NCBI RefSeq assembly: GCF_025753795.1
Contig: NZ_JAOWPS010000012.1
Location: 1-64,000 of the forward strand
Source: Mesorhizobium sp. YC-39
GTDB taxonomy: Bacteria > Pseudomonadota > Alphaproteobacteria > Rhizobiales > Rhizobiaceae
Length of the DNA: 64,000 nucleotides
Reading direction: 5' to 3'
Below are positions 53,868-63,055 of this stretch, one piece after another. The position numbers and the translations under genes were made by a program. How positions within the stretch are numbered: position 1 is the first letter of the stretch; each line of letters begins with the position of its first letter. Under the pieces are notes generated by a model, which did no database searches, had not been told where the DNA came from, and saw only the letters and a program-made list of their open reading frames with translations.

Positions 53868-54107
53868 ATGGATACCCATGCCGTTATTGCGTCCCTGCCC
53901 GTTGCAGGGGCCGACCGCGCTGTACTGATCGACGCCGCCAACGCCGCGTTCGAGCGTGTTATTGAGCGAATTGAACCGAACAATGAGGAACTGACCCGAA
54001 GTCTTTGGGATGCCGGTGACTACATCGACAGTTGGCTGGCTAATGACCTAATCGACAAGCTGCCGATGCCGCGCGACGAGGTCGCGTACTACATTGATTA
54101 TTCCTAA
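53868..54107 (+). CDS. Small acidic hypothetical protein
   Basis: 79 residues (MDTHAVIASLPVAGADRAVL ... DEVAYYIDYS), rich in Asp/Glu and probably helical, with no signal peptide. AAGGAA upstream supports the start. Family not recognised. It is a lone + strand gene beside minus-strand neighbours; an antitoxin or anti-restriction role is conceivable from its acidity, but nothing shows it. Confidence 0.45.
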   Translation: MDTHAVIASLPVAGADRAVLIDAANAAFERVIERIEPNNEELTRSLWDAGDYIDSWLANDLIDKLPMPRDEVAYYIDYS

Positions 54108-54188
54108 TTCATCATGTCATTGCTCTGGCCGTTGATGCAGACAATGAGGCCGAACCGCAGCCCTGAAACATGCAGACCGGTAATCCGC

Positions 54189-54680
54189 TCAAGCCTTGCC
54201 TACTGCGGGCGCTTTTGGCAGTGGGGCCGTTTTTGAGGACGGCGCGATCAAAAGGGTAACCTTTGCCGCCACCTCTTCAAGGGTGGCGGTAAGCCGGTTG
54301 ATCTGCGAGACGGTTGCCGCCAGCTCCGGGCCGTAGCGGGTGATGAGATATTCCCGGTTCTGGCTGAGGGACTGAAGATGATTGGCGGTTTTCGCGCGAA
54401 GGCGCAGCCCCGCATCGACGGTGTGCTTCGCCCGCGCCGCCAGGTCGTGGTGCATCTTGCGGATTTGATTGGGATCGTGGCCACGGTGGAGCAAAAGCGC
54501 GGTCAGATAGAGTTCGATCGCGTGGATGGCCGATAATCTGAACGGCGCTCTGGTGAGCGGTTTTCCGGGTCTGCCGAGCGGAAGGAGCAGGTGTGCCCCC
54601 TTTCGGTATTCTTCCGCCAGTGCATGGATCTGATGCGGGGAGGCGAGCTCTCCTGGGTATCTGTTTTCTGTCATCGCCAT
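54189..54680 (-). CDS. HEPN-like helical protein
   Basis: 163 residues. The segment RLSAIHAIELYLTALLLHRG followed by IRKMHHDLAARAK resembles HEPN domains, in which a helical pair ends with a short basic/His motif. A predicted helical C-terminus follows (TVSQINRLTATLEEVAAKVT). HEPN proteins often act as RNases in toxin-antitoxin or defence units. A canonical RxxxxH could not be confirmed. It is last in a minus-strand run of four small genes. Confidence 0.5.
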   Translation of the reverse strand: MAMTENRYPGELASPHQIHALAEEYRKGAHLLLPLGRPGKPLTRAPFRLSAIHAIELYLTALLLHRGHDPNQIRKMHHDLAARAKHTVDAGLRLRAKTANHLQSLSQNREYLITRYGPELAATVSQINRLTATLEEVAAKVTLLIAPSSKTAPLPKAPAVGKA

Positions 54681-54720
54681 TTACGCTAAGCCCACCCGAT
54701 ATGATCCTTTTTGGAAAGTC

Positions 54721-54897
54721 TCAGAAACAGATTGAACCAGAACCGATATCTGGATCATCGCCGTTGCCAGACGCTTCCAGGGCCCAATAGGCGACCGACG
54801 TGGTAGGGTCCTTGCTGTGCTTTTCGATCGCGGCTTCTATCGCCTCGTCTTCAGTTAAGAGTGCCCAATTTCCAACAACGCCGTCGTGGCTTCGCAT
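54721..54897 (-). CDS. Small hypothetical protein
   Basis: 58 residues (MRSHDGVVGNWALLTEDEAI, EAAIEKHSKDPTTSVAYWAL), acidic. GAGG lies 5 bp before the ATG. It fits neatly between the genes at 54189-54680 and 54948-55523 on the same strand with 40-50 bp spacers, so it is likely part of one transcript. Family unknown. Confidence 0.4.
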   Translation of the reverse strand: MRSHDGVVGNWALLTEDEAIEAAIEKHSKDPTTSVAYWALEASGNGDDPDIGSGSICF

Positions 54898-54947
54898 ATC
54901 CGCCTCTATCCGGTCGCCTGTTCTCGGCCAACTGTTTCATGCTTCTC

Positions 54948-55523
54948 CTAAATACGGTCTTTGAGGGCGTCGATCCCGACGAGAGCTTTCCGCCGGCGCG
55001 CAATGGCCTCAATTAGCAGGGCCTCTAATTTAGCGTTATGCGCATCGACCTGTGCTTTTGAGCGTTCGACATACTCGCGCAGGGTTTGCTCTTGGCGATC
55101 GATCTCGCGTTTCAACGTCTCCACGTCGTTGCGGCCTTCCATGCCGATGACGATGCGGTTGCCTCTGACGAGACCATGGGGCAATACACTCGAATAGGGA
55201 TTGGTCTTGAGCGAAAAGAGATCTGGATCGCCCGTGAATGCGAAGCTGCGGGTCGCGCGAACTCCGTCGATCGTGACTGCACCATCAAAAACGTCATGGA
55301 CACGCACACGCGCCTCGCTCACGTCCTTTTGGGGATTTTCGAAGTCTACCTGCAGTGGTTCGACCCGAGCACCTGGCAGATGCTGCTGGGCGATCTCGGA
55401 ATCGGTCTTCCCTAAGTCTGCTTTGGAGACGGTCTTGCGCACGTGCTCGTCAACCGCGCCAACCTGAGCCCGTAGGTAATTGTCCAAATCGTTGTTGCGG
55501 AAAAGTGCGTCACCGATAATCAT
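54948..55523 (-). CDS. Unknown protein with C-terminal coiled coil
   Basis: 191 residues from ATG 55523 (MIIGDALFRNNDLDNYLRAQ). The first about 130 residues look globular (VRVHDVFDGAVTIDGVRATR); the rest is a heptad-like helix (ETLKREIDRQEQTLREYVER, KAQVDAHNAKLEALLIEAIA). It ends abruptly after IDALKDRI, so it could be truncated. Not recognised. Confidence 0.5.
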   Translation of the reverse strand: MIIGDALFRNNDLDNYLRAQVGAVDEHVRKTVSKADLGKTDSEIAQQHLPGARVEPLQVDFENPQKDVSEARVRVHDVFDGAVTIDGVRATRSFAFTGDPDLFSLKTNPYSSVLPHGLVRGNRIVIGMEGRNDVETLKREIDRQEQTLREYVERSKAQVDAHNAKLEALLIEAIARRRKALVGIDALKDRI

Positions 55524-55665
55524 GCTATCCTCGTTGTGTTTGATAAGGAAATTATTTCTTACATACTTGCAGTTGGATGGTGGATTCAATCCTCCTAAGC
55601 GTATCCACCAAAATAAGACAGATACTGCCAGCACCTTATAAGTCACTAATCAACGGATTCGCCTT

Positions 55666-56061
55666 TTACGGTTTGCGATAATAAGCATCCAGCGCTAATT
55701 TGATGTCAGCGAATGACCATTCCCTGCGTCGGCCATAAGCAGGGCTTGAGCGGGTAAAACACTCGTTCAGACCGGTCTCCCGCTGGAACTTCATGAACCA
55801 CGCCGTGGATTTTGGCTTGCCGCGTGCCGTTGTCTGGATCCGACGGATGAGCTCGCTATGCGCCCAGTGGTCATTCGGATTGGCGAGGGAACCTGGGTCA
55901 GCCAGGTAGCCGCGGAGCTTTTGTAAGGTTGCATCGTCCGGTGTCTGGTGAAGGTCTGCTCGAAGCTCTTCGACGGCGAGGGCGGCCCCCAGTTTCGCAG
56001 CTTCCGTCAGCATGTCGCGCAATTGCGCGCTGGTCAGCACCAACGCTTGCAGGGCGTCCAT
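55666..56061 (-). CDS. Hypothetical protein, possibly DNA-binding
   Basis: 131 residues from ATG 56061 (MDALQALVLTSAQLRDMLTE) with AAGGA about 10 bp upstream. It is helical, with a basic C-terminus (GRRREWSFADIKLALDAYYR) and Trp-containing turns. Family not recognised. First of the minus-strand run 56061 to 54189 next to a truncated integrase. Confidence 0.5.
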   Translation of the reverse strand: MDALQALVLTSAQLRDMLTEAAKLGAALAVEELRADLHQTPDDATLQKLRGYLADPGSLANPNDHWAHSELIRRIQTTARGKPKSTAWFMKFQRETGLNECFTRSSPAYGRRREWSFADIKLALDAYYRKP

Positions 56062-56143
56062 GAGCCATACTTTCCTTGATGGGATTTGCGGCAGAGATCG
56101 CCGCAGGTTCATTGCCTCACAGCCAAAAAAATGACGTCAAGCC

Positions 56144-56590
56144 TTATATGCCGAGGAGGGCGCCGAGCTTTTCGGTGACCGGCCCCAGAGGGTCGACCAG
56201 GCCAAGATCGTAGATCATGGTGGTTTCAAGATTCCCTTTATGGTCGACGTAGTGTGATATGGCCTCGTGCGAGACCCCTTGGCCGGCCAGCATCAGCGAA
56301 ATGGTGATCCGCTTGAGGTCGTAGAGCTGGAAATACTCGGGGACTCCGGGCAGAGCTTTGAACCTGTCCAACCCCTTGCGGAAGTTGTCGCGAGGCTGGG
56401 TCATGTCGGTGTGGGATGGCAACAGCCGGTCTCCCTTCAGGGGCTCAGCTCGGTCGGCGTGGCCGATCACCCCGATCGAAGCATCGACATAGGCATCGAA
56501 TGCGGCTTCACTCTCGGCTGTCCAGTCGGGCATGGCGGGGGCGCTTCCCTGATCACGAAGCAGCACCCTAACAAATCCGCGACCAGCGCG
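56144..56590 (-). pseudogene. C-terminal fragment of a tyrosine recombinase (integrase)
   Basis: Reads AMPDWTAESEAAFDAYVDAS, KGLDRFKALPGVPEYFQLYD, then YDLKRITISLMLAGQGVSHE (box II Arg, H-x-x-R-like region), SHYVDHKGNLETTMIYDLG with the likely catalytic Tyr, and ends LGPVTEKLGALLGI. The N-terminal part is missing: the gibberellin operon DNA begins immediately on the other side (idi stop at 56628). The open frame continuing into idi is not a real fusion product. It may be the scar of the element that delivered this region. Confidence 0.6.
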
Positions 56591-56627
56591 AATCCCCCCG
56601 CATCCGTGACTTTCTGACTCAGTAAGA

Positions 56628-57713
56628 CTAGGCGCCCGCCGCCACGTGCGGGCGACGCCGGCATAAGCCGGCGGGCAGATGCGCCGAGGGCAACAAGCGC
56701 GCCTGACGCAAAGCCGCCAGATCAGCCGAGCCGGTGCAGAAGCAGGCGACGGCCAACTGGCGGATGACGATCTCGAAATGCGCGACAACCGCCTCGGTGG
56801 ATACCGTAGCCGCGCGCAGCACGCCGGCCGCCTGCCCGGCGATGTCCGCGCCCAGGCGGATGGCCTTGGCCACGTCGACACCGTCGCGGATCCCGCCCGA
56901 CGCGATCAGCTTCACCGTTGGCAGCGCCCGACGTACCGCCTGCACGCTGGCCGGGGTCGGAATCCCCCAATCGGCGAACGCCATCGCCACTGCACGGTCG
57001 GCGGCATCGCGGGCGCGCTCGCCCTCCACCGCGGCCCAACTGGTGCCGCCGGCGCCGGCGACATCGATCACCGCCACGCCCGCCTCGACGAGGGCACAGG
57101 CCACCGAGGCGGACAGGCCCGACCCCACTTCCTTGGCCACGATCGGCACGCCCACGCTGCGCGCGGCGCGAGCGATCTGCGCCAGGACGCCGCGCCAGTC
57201 GCGGTCGCCCTCCGGCTGTACCGCTTCCTGCAGCGGATTGAGATGGACGATGAGTCCATCGGCCTCCAGCGCATCCACCGCCCGGCGCGCCAGGCCCAGG
57301 CCGTCGGCCTCGCGCAGTTGCGCGGCGCCGATATTGGCCAGCAAGGGAATGTCCGGGGCCAGGCGGCGCAGCGCGCGCGTCAGCCCCTGGGAGTTGCGGG
57401 ATTGCAGGCTCACGCGCTGCGAACCGACGCACATGGCGATCCCCAAGACTTGCGCTGCCTCGCTCAGATGCCGGTTGATGGCCTCGGCCCGTGGCATGCC
57501 GCCGGTCATGGAGCTGATCAGCAGCGGCGCGCGCATGGTCTTGCCCAGCAGCGAGGCGCGCAGGTCGATCTGCGTCAGGTCCAACTCGGGCAATGCGCAG
57601 TGTTCGAAACGGATGTACTCCCAGCCGGCGGCGACCGTGGCCAGCGCCGTTCGCCGATCCAGCACGATGTCCAGATGGTCGTCCTTGCGCCGGCTCAGGG
57701 CGGTGTCGCTCAT
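56628..57713 (-). CDS. fni: Type 2 isopentenyl-diphosphate isomerase
   Basis: 361 residues from ATG 57713 (MSDTALSRRKDDHLDIVLDR). FMN-dependent IDI-2 motifs: RRKDDHLDI at the N-terminus, APLLISSMTGG, GSQRVSLQ, HLNPLQEAVQPEGDRDW, VPIVAKEVGSGLS, VAGAGGTSW and LIASGGIRDG. It interconverts IPP and DMAPP and so feeds the GGPP synthase of the operon. It is the last gene of the gibberellin operon, 85 bp after the ent-kaurene synthase gene. GC-rich codon use like the rest of the operon. Confidence 0.92.
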   Translation of the reverse strand: MSDTALSRRKDDHLDIVLDRRTALATVAAGWEYIRFEHCALPELDLTQIDLRASLLGKTMRAPLLISSMTGGMPRAEAINRHLSEAAQVLGIAMCVGSQRVSLQSRNSQGLTRALRRLAPDIPLLANIGAAQLREADGLGLARRAVDALEADGLIVHLNPLQEAVQPEGDRDWRGVLAQIARAARSVGVPIVAKEVGSGLSASVACALVEAGVAVIDVAGAGGTSWAAVEGERARDAADRAVAMAFADWGIPTPASVQAVRRALPTVKLIASGGIRDGVDVAKAIRLGADIAGQAAGVLRAATVSTEAVVAHFEIVIRQLAVACFCTGSADLAALRQARLLPSAHLPAGLCRRRPHVAAGA

Positions 57714-57798
57714 GCTCGCTCCATCCGTCGCATCGGGCGACGGTGTTGCGTCGGATCGGACCGACGGCAGCGCGCGCACGCCGCCGCCTCCCGCGCGT

Positions 57799-58701
57799 TC
57801 AGGCCGGCGCACGCTGGTCTCCCCCCGCAGCGTCGCTGCCGTAGCGGCTGGTCGAGGTCTGGTAGTACTGCGCGCGGATGGCCGACATGGCCTCGATCAA
57901 CTGTCCCCACGGCGCGGGAAAGCGTTCTTCCGCCATCACCCGGTGCAGCATGCGCGTATGGCCGGCCAGCTCGTCGTTGAGGAACTCCACCACAGGCATA
58001 GCCGGATAGCGCTGCAGCAGCAGGATCGCCGCGTTGTCGGCCTCGCCGGCCGACCTGTCCTTGTCGCGTCCATGCAGATCGTTCTGCAGGCGCCCTATCG
58101 CGGAGAGGAGTCGCAGGACCTGGCGAAACGCCGGACGCGCGCGCAAGGTCGCCATGTCCAGCCCCCACAGCAACGACAGGCAACAGAACACGTTCGTGTA
58201 GGCGATCGAATCGATGCCGTTGTGCAGGTACTCGGCGTAGGACCAGAGTTCCGCCCCTGCCGCCTGCGCGTGTCCGGCGCGCAGCGCCGCGCAGTAGCAG
58301 CGGGTATCGTCGAGAAGCTGAGCATAGTCGCGACGATCGTATGCGAGCGCGGCCAGCGAAGCGCGCAGCACAGCGCAGCCCTCGAATCCGGGGAGCGCGC
58401 ACGGCACGCCCAGCCCCAGCGCCTGCTCTACCGCGGCGAGTTGCTCCGGCGCGACCAGGCCAAGGTCGTTGCAATCGTCGAGCCAGAACAGCAGCGCCAG
58501 TTCGCGATAGAACGCCACGATCAGCGTTTCGTCCTGCGGATCGCGGCCGGTGCGGGCGCTGGTGTCACGCAGGCTCGGGTGGATGCGCTGCAGGATGTAC
58601 TGGCCGCCCCTGACCGCTTCCACGGCATGCTCGTCGGCGAACCCGGTCAGGGAACGCCCCCACTCCAGCACCTGCTGCAGCGCGCGTTCGGTCCGGATCA
58701 T
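57799..58701 (-). CDS. ks: ent-Kaurene synthase (class I diterpene synthase)
   Basis: 300 residues from ATG 58701, which overlaps the CPS stop (ATGA). Class I terpene synthase with the Asp-rich motif FWLDDCNDLGL (about residue 75) and the second metal motif in RLQNDLHGRDKDRSAGE (about 215). It ionises ent-copalyl diphosphate and cyclises it to ent-kaurene. Size and order match bacterial KS of rhizobial gibberellin operons. A much longer open frame upstream is an artefact of the high GC content. Confidence 0.93.
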   Translation of the reverse strand: MIRTERALQQVLEWGRSLTGFADEHAVEAVRGGQYILQRIHPSLRDTSARTGRDPQDETLIVAFYRELALLFWLDDCNDLGLVAPEQLAAVEQALGLGVPCALPGFEGCAVLRASLAALAYDRRDYAQLLDDTRCYCAALRAGHAQAAGAELWSYAEYLHNGIDSIAYTNVFCCLSLLWGLDMATLRARPAFRQVLRLLSAIGRLQNDLHGRDKDRSAGEADNAAILLLQRYPAMPVVEFLNDELAGHTRMLHRVMAEERFPAPWGQLIEAMSAIRAQYYQTSTSRYGSDAAGGDQRAPA

Positions 58702-60248
58702 GGCGCCGCTCCTGCTCCCTCGGCCAGGACGCGCCGCCCCCAACGAAGCGCCAGCCACAACCCGGCGAGTTCGGCCACGCGCACGACCCGGGTGGGGCAA
58801 TACAGTTCCTTGCCAATCCACAGCGGCGTCTGCGGCAATGCATGCGCCGCATGGCGGGCGAGCATCCACTCCCGCGCACGCGCCACAGCCTGCGCGATGC
58901 GCCGGCGCCCTGTCGGCTCTTCGCTCTCGTCCATCACGTGCAACGCGAACAGCGCATAGGCGGTTTCCTCGAATGTGGACGCGCGACCGGCGCCCCAGCC
59001 GCCGTCGTCGCGCTGCGCCTGCAGCAGCGCCGCCAGCGCGCGCTCGTCGCGCCACTGGGGCTTGCCTTGCGCCAGCGCAGCGATCGCATGCGCGGTGGGA
59101 TACAGCCAGGAAACGTGCCATTTTTCGTTGTCCCATAGACTGTGCTGGTTGCGATTGGCCTCGACGTAGGCGCTGGTGCCGGCGGTGGGCTTTCCCAACA
59201 GTCGCAACGCATGCAGGGCATGGATGTTGGTCGACACCGAGGCATTGCGCTCGCCGGGGAAGGTGACGAACAGCTCGCCGATTTCGAAATGGCGCAACGC
59301 ATCGACCGCCGGGGCGCGGCCTGCAAGGCGCAGGACGCACAACGCAACGGCGGTGTCGTCCCCATCGGCCGCGAAGTGCAAAGCTGGGCCCAGACCGCGC
59401 ACGCCCAGGCGGGCGTCGAGCTGCGCGACGATCACGCGTACCGCCTCGGCGAGCGCGGGATGCGCGAACAGCCCGGCCAGATGCAGGGTGTACAGCGACC
59501 AGCATGGCTCGAACACATTGATCGGCCAGACGTTGGGAACGGCACCTTCGATGCCGCTGCGCGTCGCCCGCGATGCCGCCTGCAGATACGCGTCGGCGCG
59601 CCCGACCTGCGGCGTGCACCCCTGTGTCACGGCGTGCGCACGCCACGCGGCGGTGGCCGCCGGACTGAGGCCGATGCTGCCGTCGTCATCCGGGCATGCG
59701 GTGGTCGGCGACGTCCCCCAGGCTTCCCAGGAGTGCAGCAACGGATGGCCGCTCGGCAATGTCGCCACCCCCCCGAGCTTGACCCGGCACGCTTGCCGCA
59801 ACGGCAACAGCGCCGGGTGGCGCGGAAACGCCACGCCGCCCAGCAAGGATGCGGCCTCGCCGCACAACTGCGGCAGGATCAGCTCCGCGCCGATCGGCGC
59901 GTCGTCCGGGACCGCGTGCGCGTAGGGATCGGGCTGGCTCTCGAGGAACCGGGTTGCAGCCTGGACTGCGTCGGCAGCGCCGGGAAGAGGATCGGCACGC
60001 TGCAATGCCAGCAACGCCGCCCACGTGGGCGCATGGCGAAACAGCGGGAAGTCCGCGCTTCCCCATCCGCCATCGGCCTGTTGCTGCCCGATGAGCCACG
60101 CGTATGCGTCCTGCCGACCGGTGACGTCGCCGTGGAACTGCAGAACTCGCGCCGTGTCGTAGACGGACGGACCGACGCTGCCGCCGTCGCTCATCTCGCC
60201 CAGCAGGTGGCGCAATTCGGAAAGGATCTGTTCGGACAGCGCGTTCAC
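58698..60248 (-). CDS. cps: ent-Copalyl diphosphate synthase (class II diterpene cyclase)
   Basis: 516 residues from GTG 60248 (NALSEQILSELRHLLGEMSD) with AAGGA upstream. The general-acid DxDD motif is DGDDTAVAL (about residue 310), and QADGGWG and QRDDGGWGAGR are QW-type repeats. It protonates GGPP to ent-copalyl diphosphate. Very close in sequence to the Bradyrhizobium protein as I remember it. The GTG start is preferred because the upstream 106 codons of the frame do not resemble the family. Confidence 0.94.
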   Translation of the reverse strand: MNALSEQILSELRHLLGEMSDGGSVGPSVYDTARVLQFHGDVTGRQDAYAWLIGQQQADGGWGSADFPLFRHAPTWAALLALQRADPLPGAADAVQAATRFLESQPDPYAHAVPDDAPIGAELILPQLCGEAASLLGGVAFPRHPALLPLRQACRVKLGGVATLPSGHPLLHSWEAWGTSPTTACPDDDGSIGLSPAATAAWRAHAVTQGCTPQVGRADAYLQAASRATRSGIEGAVPNVWPINVFEPCWSLYTLHLAGLFAHPALAEAVRVIVAQLDARLGVRGLGPALHFAADGDDTAVALCVLRLAGRAPAVDALRHFEIGELFVTFPGERNASVSTNIHALHALRLLGKPTAGTSAYVEANRNQHSLWDNEKWHVSWLYPTAHAIAALAQGKPQWRDERALAALLQAQRDDGGWGAGRASTFEETAYALFALHVMDESEEPTGRRRIAQAVARAREWMLARHAAHALPQTPLWIGKELYCPTRVVRVAELAGLWLALRWGRRVLAEGAGAAP

Positions 60249-60556
60249 GCGGGATGTTCCTTCCGCAGACGGTTGACGAGAAACCAGGATCGGGCAGACG
60301 CCGCGCACGTCGCCGCAGGCCCGTCGCGCCCTGGCGCATGGGCAGCGCCGGACGGCCGCCCTGCTCCGGCGCGGCGACGCACCCCGATGCCGGCGCCGGT
60401 CCGCCGCATAGGCTTGCGCGCAGCGCGCCGCGTGCGCCGCTGCCGTGCTGGGCAGCCGCTGCGATCGGAGCCGCGGACTGGGACACAGTGCAGCATGCAC
60501 CGCTGCCGCCGGCCGATCGCAGCGGCACGGGGGCGACTCCGTGCGGACGGGCGCCC
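60249..60556. other. 308-bp spacer between GGPS and CPS genes
   Basis: GC-rich and open in several frames, none recognisable. No terminator with a T-run is seen, so the operon probably reads through. Such a long spacer in an otherwise overlapping operon suggests a former gene or rearrangement here. Confidence 0.4.
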
Positions 60557-61555
60557 TCATGCGCATGGCGCGTGCTTGAACAGATACGCGTTGGCCCGCT
60601 GCAGCATCTGCGCCAACCGTTCCGCACGCGGCCCTAGCGGGGCGATGGCCTCTCCGGCGTCGCGCAACAAATCCAGCGCGAACTGGCGCGCTGCCTGCAG
60701 CCCCATGATCGACGCGCAGGTCGGCTTCTGCGCCGCCGCGTCCTTGCCGGGGGTCTTGCCCAGCGTCGCGGTATCCGCTGTCGCGTCGAGAATGTCGTCG
60801 ACCACCTGCAACGCCAGGCCGAAACAGGCGGTGTAGCGATCAAGCGCACAGTACAGCGCAGCGTGCGCGGCATCCTCCGCGATGGCGCATAGCGCGCCCA
60901 TGCGTACGGACGCGCGCACTAGCGCTCCGCTCTTCATCCGGTGCATCGCCACGATCCTGTCCAGCTCGACGTGCTTTCCGACCAGCGACAGATCCATGGC
61001 CTGCCCGCCTGCGGCACCCTCGGCGGACACCGCCTGCGCCATTTCGCGCACGAGGGCGATACGGTTGTCGCCCGGCGCATCCAGGCTCGCTAGGGTCAGG
61101 AAGGAGTGCGCCTGCAGCGCATCGCCGACCAGGATCGCAGTGGCTTCGCCGAACTTGACGTGCACGGTCGGAAGGCCGCGGCGAAGCACGTCGTCATCCA
61201 TCGCGGGCAGGTCGTCGTGGACCAGGGTACAGGCGTGCATCATCTCGATGGCGGCGCCGACGTCATCGAGCATGTGCGCCGGCGTGTCGGCCAGTGCGCC
61301 GGCAGCCAGACAGAGCAAGGCGCGGGTGCGCTTCCCGCCATGCAAGGTGGCGTAGCGCATCGCCGACATCAGCTCGGTCTCACCGTCGTCTTCGGCGCAG
61401 AGAAGACGCGCCAGTGCCTGTTCGATCCGCTTTGCGCCGTCCTGCATCCAGATCTCCGGGAGCAGCCTGCCGGATGCGCCGCGCGCCGGCGCGCCCAATC
61501 CGCCGAGCGCGGAAACGCCAGTTCGGTCGTCGTGTAGTGTGGAACCGGTCTGCAT
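60557..61555 (-). CDS. ggps: Geranylgeranyl diphosphate synthase
   Basis: 332 residues if started at ATG 61555 (AAGGA lies 10 bp upstream); ATG 61564 is the alternative. Trans-prenyltransferase with first Asp-rich motif LVHDDLPAMDDDVLRRG, second motif LQVVDDILDATAD, GGKRTRALLCLAAGAL near the N-terminus and GKTPGKD. It makes GGPP for CPS. The two residues before the first DDxxD region (Thr-Leu in MMHACTLVHDDLPAMDD) would govern chain length, consistent with C20. The frame is intact, unlike the broken ggps reported in some Rhizobium operons. Confidence 0.92.
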   Translation of the reverse strand: MQTGSTLHDDRTGVSALGGLGAPARGASGRLLPEIWMQDGAKRIEQALARLLCAEDDGETELMSAMRYATLHGGKRTRALLCLAAGALADTPAHMLDDVGAAIEMMHACTLVHDDLPAMDDDVLRRGLPTVHVKFGEATAILVGDALQAHSFLTLASLDAPGDNRIALVREMAQAVSAEGAAGGQAMDLSLVGKHVELDRIVAMHRMKSGALVRASVRMGALCAIAEDAAHAALYCALDRYTACFGLALQVVDDILDATADTATLGKTPGKDAAAQKPTCASIMGLQAARQFALDLLRDAGEAIAPLGPRAERLAQMLQRANAYLFKHAPCA

Positions 61556-61702
61556 GTTGTTCATGTCCTTGTACCTGACACGGCCCCGGCGAGCGCCGAG
61601 CCACCGCGGTGTTGCCGGCGTCACACCGAGCGCGCCGAGTGCAGCAATGCCGCACGCCTCACCGGCGCCGCTGCCTCGCCACACGGGGCATGCGATGCCA
61701 GC

Positions 61703-63046
61703 TCATGAGAATCCGATGCGGATTGTCATGGACGGCTGTGCGGTCGGGTAATAGCGCCGGCCTTTTTCGACGCCGCTCAGCAACCGCGGCCGCACCCCGG
61801 CCTTGTGCATGGTCAGCGCCAAGGCGATGCAGAACTGCACCAGTTCCAACCATACCAAGTGGTAGCCGATGCAGACGTGTGGGCCGGTACCGAACTGCAG
61901 CATGTCCACTGGCCGGATCGGCTCCGTGCGTTGCAGCCACCGCGCCAGGCGGAACTGATCAGGCGCCTCATGCAGCAGCGCCGAGGTCGAGAAATGCAGC
62001 AGCGGGATGCACAGATGTGTGCCCGCGGGAATGCGCCGTTGGCCGAGTTGCAATTCCTGCAGCGCGCGACGCGGCAGGAGCGTGACCGCCGGATGGAGGC
62101 GCAGCGTCTCGCGGAACAGCGCCTCGGCGACCGGACACTGCGCCAGGTCCGCGTGCCGGGTCGGCACGGCGCCCACGCGTTGCGCCTCTTCGACCAGGGC
62201 GTCCCACAGCACAGGCTGCCGCGCCAGCTCGATCACCATCCAGGCCATCGTCGAGGCGGTGGTCTCGTGACCGCCAAGCAGCAGCAAGCGGATATTGGCG
62301 ACCAGGACGTCATCGGAGAGCGCATCGTCGCTGCGATCGAAGGCGGTCACCATGTCGTTGATCAACCCGGTGCGCGCGGCATGCGCGCGCGCGTCGCGGA
62401 CGAACTGGCGCAACTGCGCGTCGATCCAGTCGCGGGCGGCGCGGCCGCGCCGCAAGGGCAGCCCGGGCAGGTCGACCGGGGGCGCGACGATCAACTGCAG
62501 CAGTTGCCGGTACTTGCGATGCCATCCCGGCAGGTCCTGCGCGGGGATTCCCATGAGGCTGAAGATGAGCTTGAGCATCAGGTCGCCGGTTTCGCGCAGG
62601 ATGGTTACGTCGCCGCGGTCGCGCCACGCCTGCACCCGCGCCCGGATGACGGGCGCGAACAGGTCGCCGATGCCGGCCTGGGTCAGCCCCTTGGGCAGGA
62701 ACGCCGCCTTGATCGCATCGCGCGCCTGCCGGTGCGCGCCGCCGTCCTGGGCGACCAACGTTCCGCCGAGCAATTCGGGCGCGATCTCTTCGATCAGCGC
62801 CGAGGACACATCCTTGTGCCGGAGCAGTGCGAACGCAGCCGGATCCACGCAGGTCATCAGCTGTCCGGCAGGGCCGAAATCCAGCCAGAAGTGGCTGCCC
62901 AGCGTCCGTTCCGCGCGCCGCAGCAGGCGCGGCAGGTCGCCGACGATGGCGGGAAGATGCCCGACCAGGGGGAAAGCGCCGGGCACGACCGGGATGTCGT
63001 ACCGCAGCCGGTGGCGACGGTTCAGCGGGTTAAGCAGCATGTCCAT
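61703..63046 (-). CDS. cyp117: Cytochrome P450 CYP117 (ent-kaurene oxidase)
   Basis: 447 residues. P450 landmarks: I-helix LLLLGGHETTASTMAWM, ExxR in EALFRETLRLHPAVTL, heme loop FGTGPHVCIGYHLVWLE. In rhizobia CYP117 oxidises ent-kaurene to kaurenoic acid. It lies between the SDR gene and ggps as in the canonical operon. Start ATG 63046 (MDMLLNP) or the ATG two codons later are equally possible; it begins 9 bp after the SDR stop. Confidence 0.93.
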   Translation of the reverse strand: MDMLLNPLNRRHRLRYDIPVVPGAFPLVGHLPAIVGDLPRLLRRAERTLGSHFWLDFGPAGQLMTCVDPAAFALLRHKDVSSALIEEIAPELLGGTLVAQDGGAHRQARDAIKAAFLPKGLTQAGIGDLFAPVIRARVQAWRDRGDVTILRETGDLMLKLIFSLMGIPAQDLPGWHRKYRQLLQLIVAPPVDLPGLPLRRGRAARDWIDAQLRQFVRDARAHAARTGLINDMVTAFDRSDDALSDDVLVANIRLLLLGGHETTASTMAWMVIELARQPVLWDALVEEAQRVGAVPTRHADLAQCPVAEALFRETLRLHPAVTLLPRRALQELQLGQRRIPAGTHLCIPLLHFSTSALLHEAPDQFRLARWLQRTEPIRPVDMLQFGTGPHVCIGYHLVWLELVQFCIALALTMHKAGVRPRLLSGVEKGRRYYPTAQPSMTIRIGFS

Positions 63047-63055
63047 CCAGCTCCA

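Noticed and set aside
57799..59646. 615-codon frame around the ent-kaurene synthase
   Set aside because: Its first half is an antisense-type shadow of the CPS gene; high GC removes stop codons. The true KS starts at 58701.
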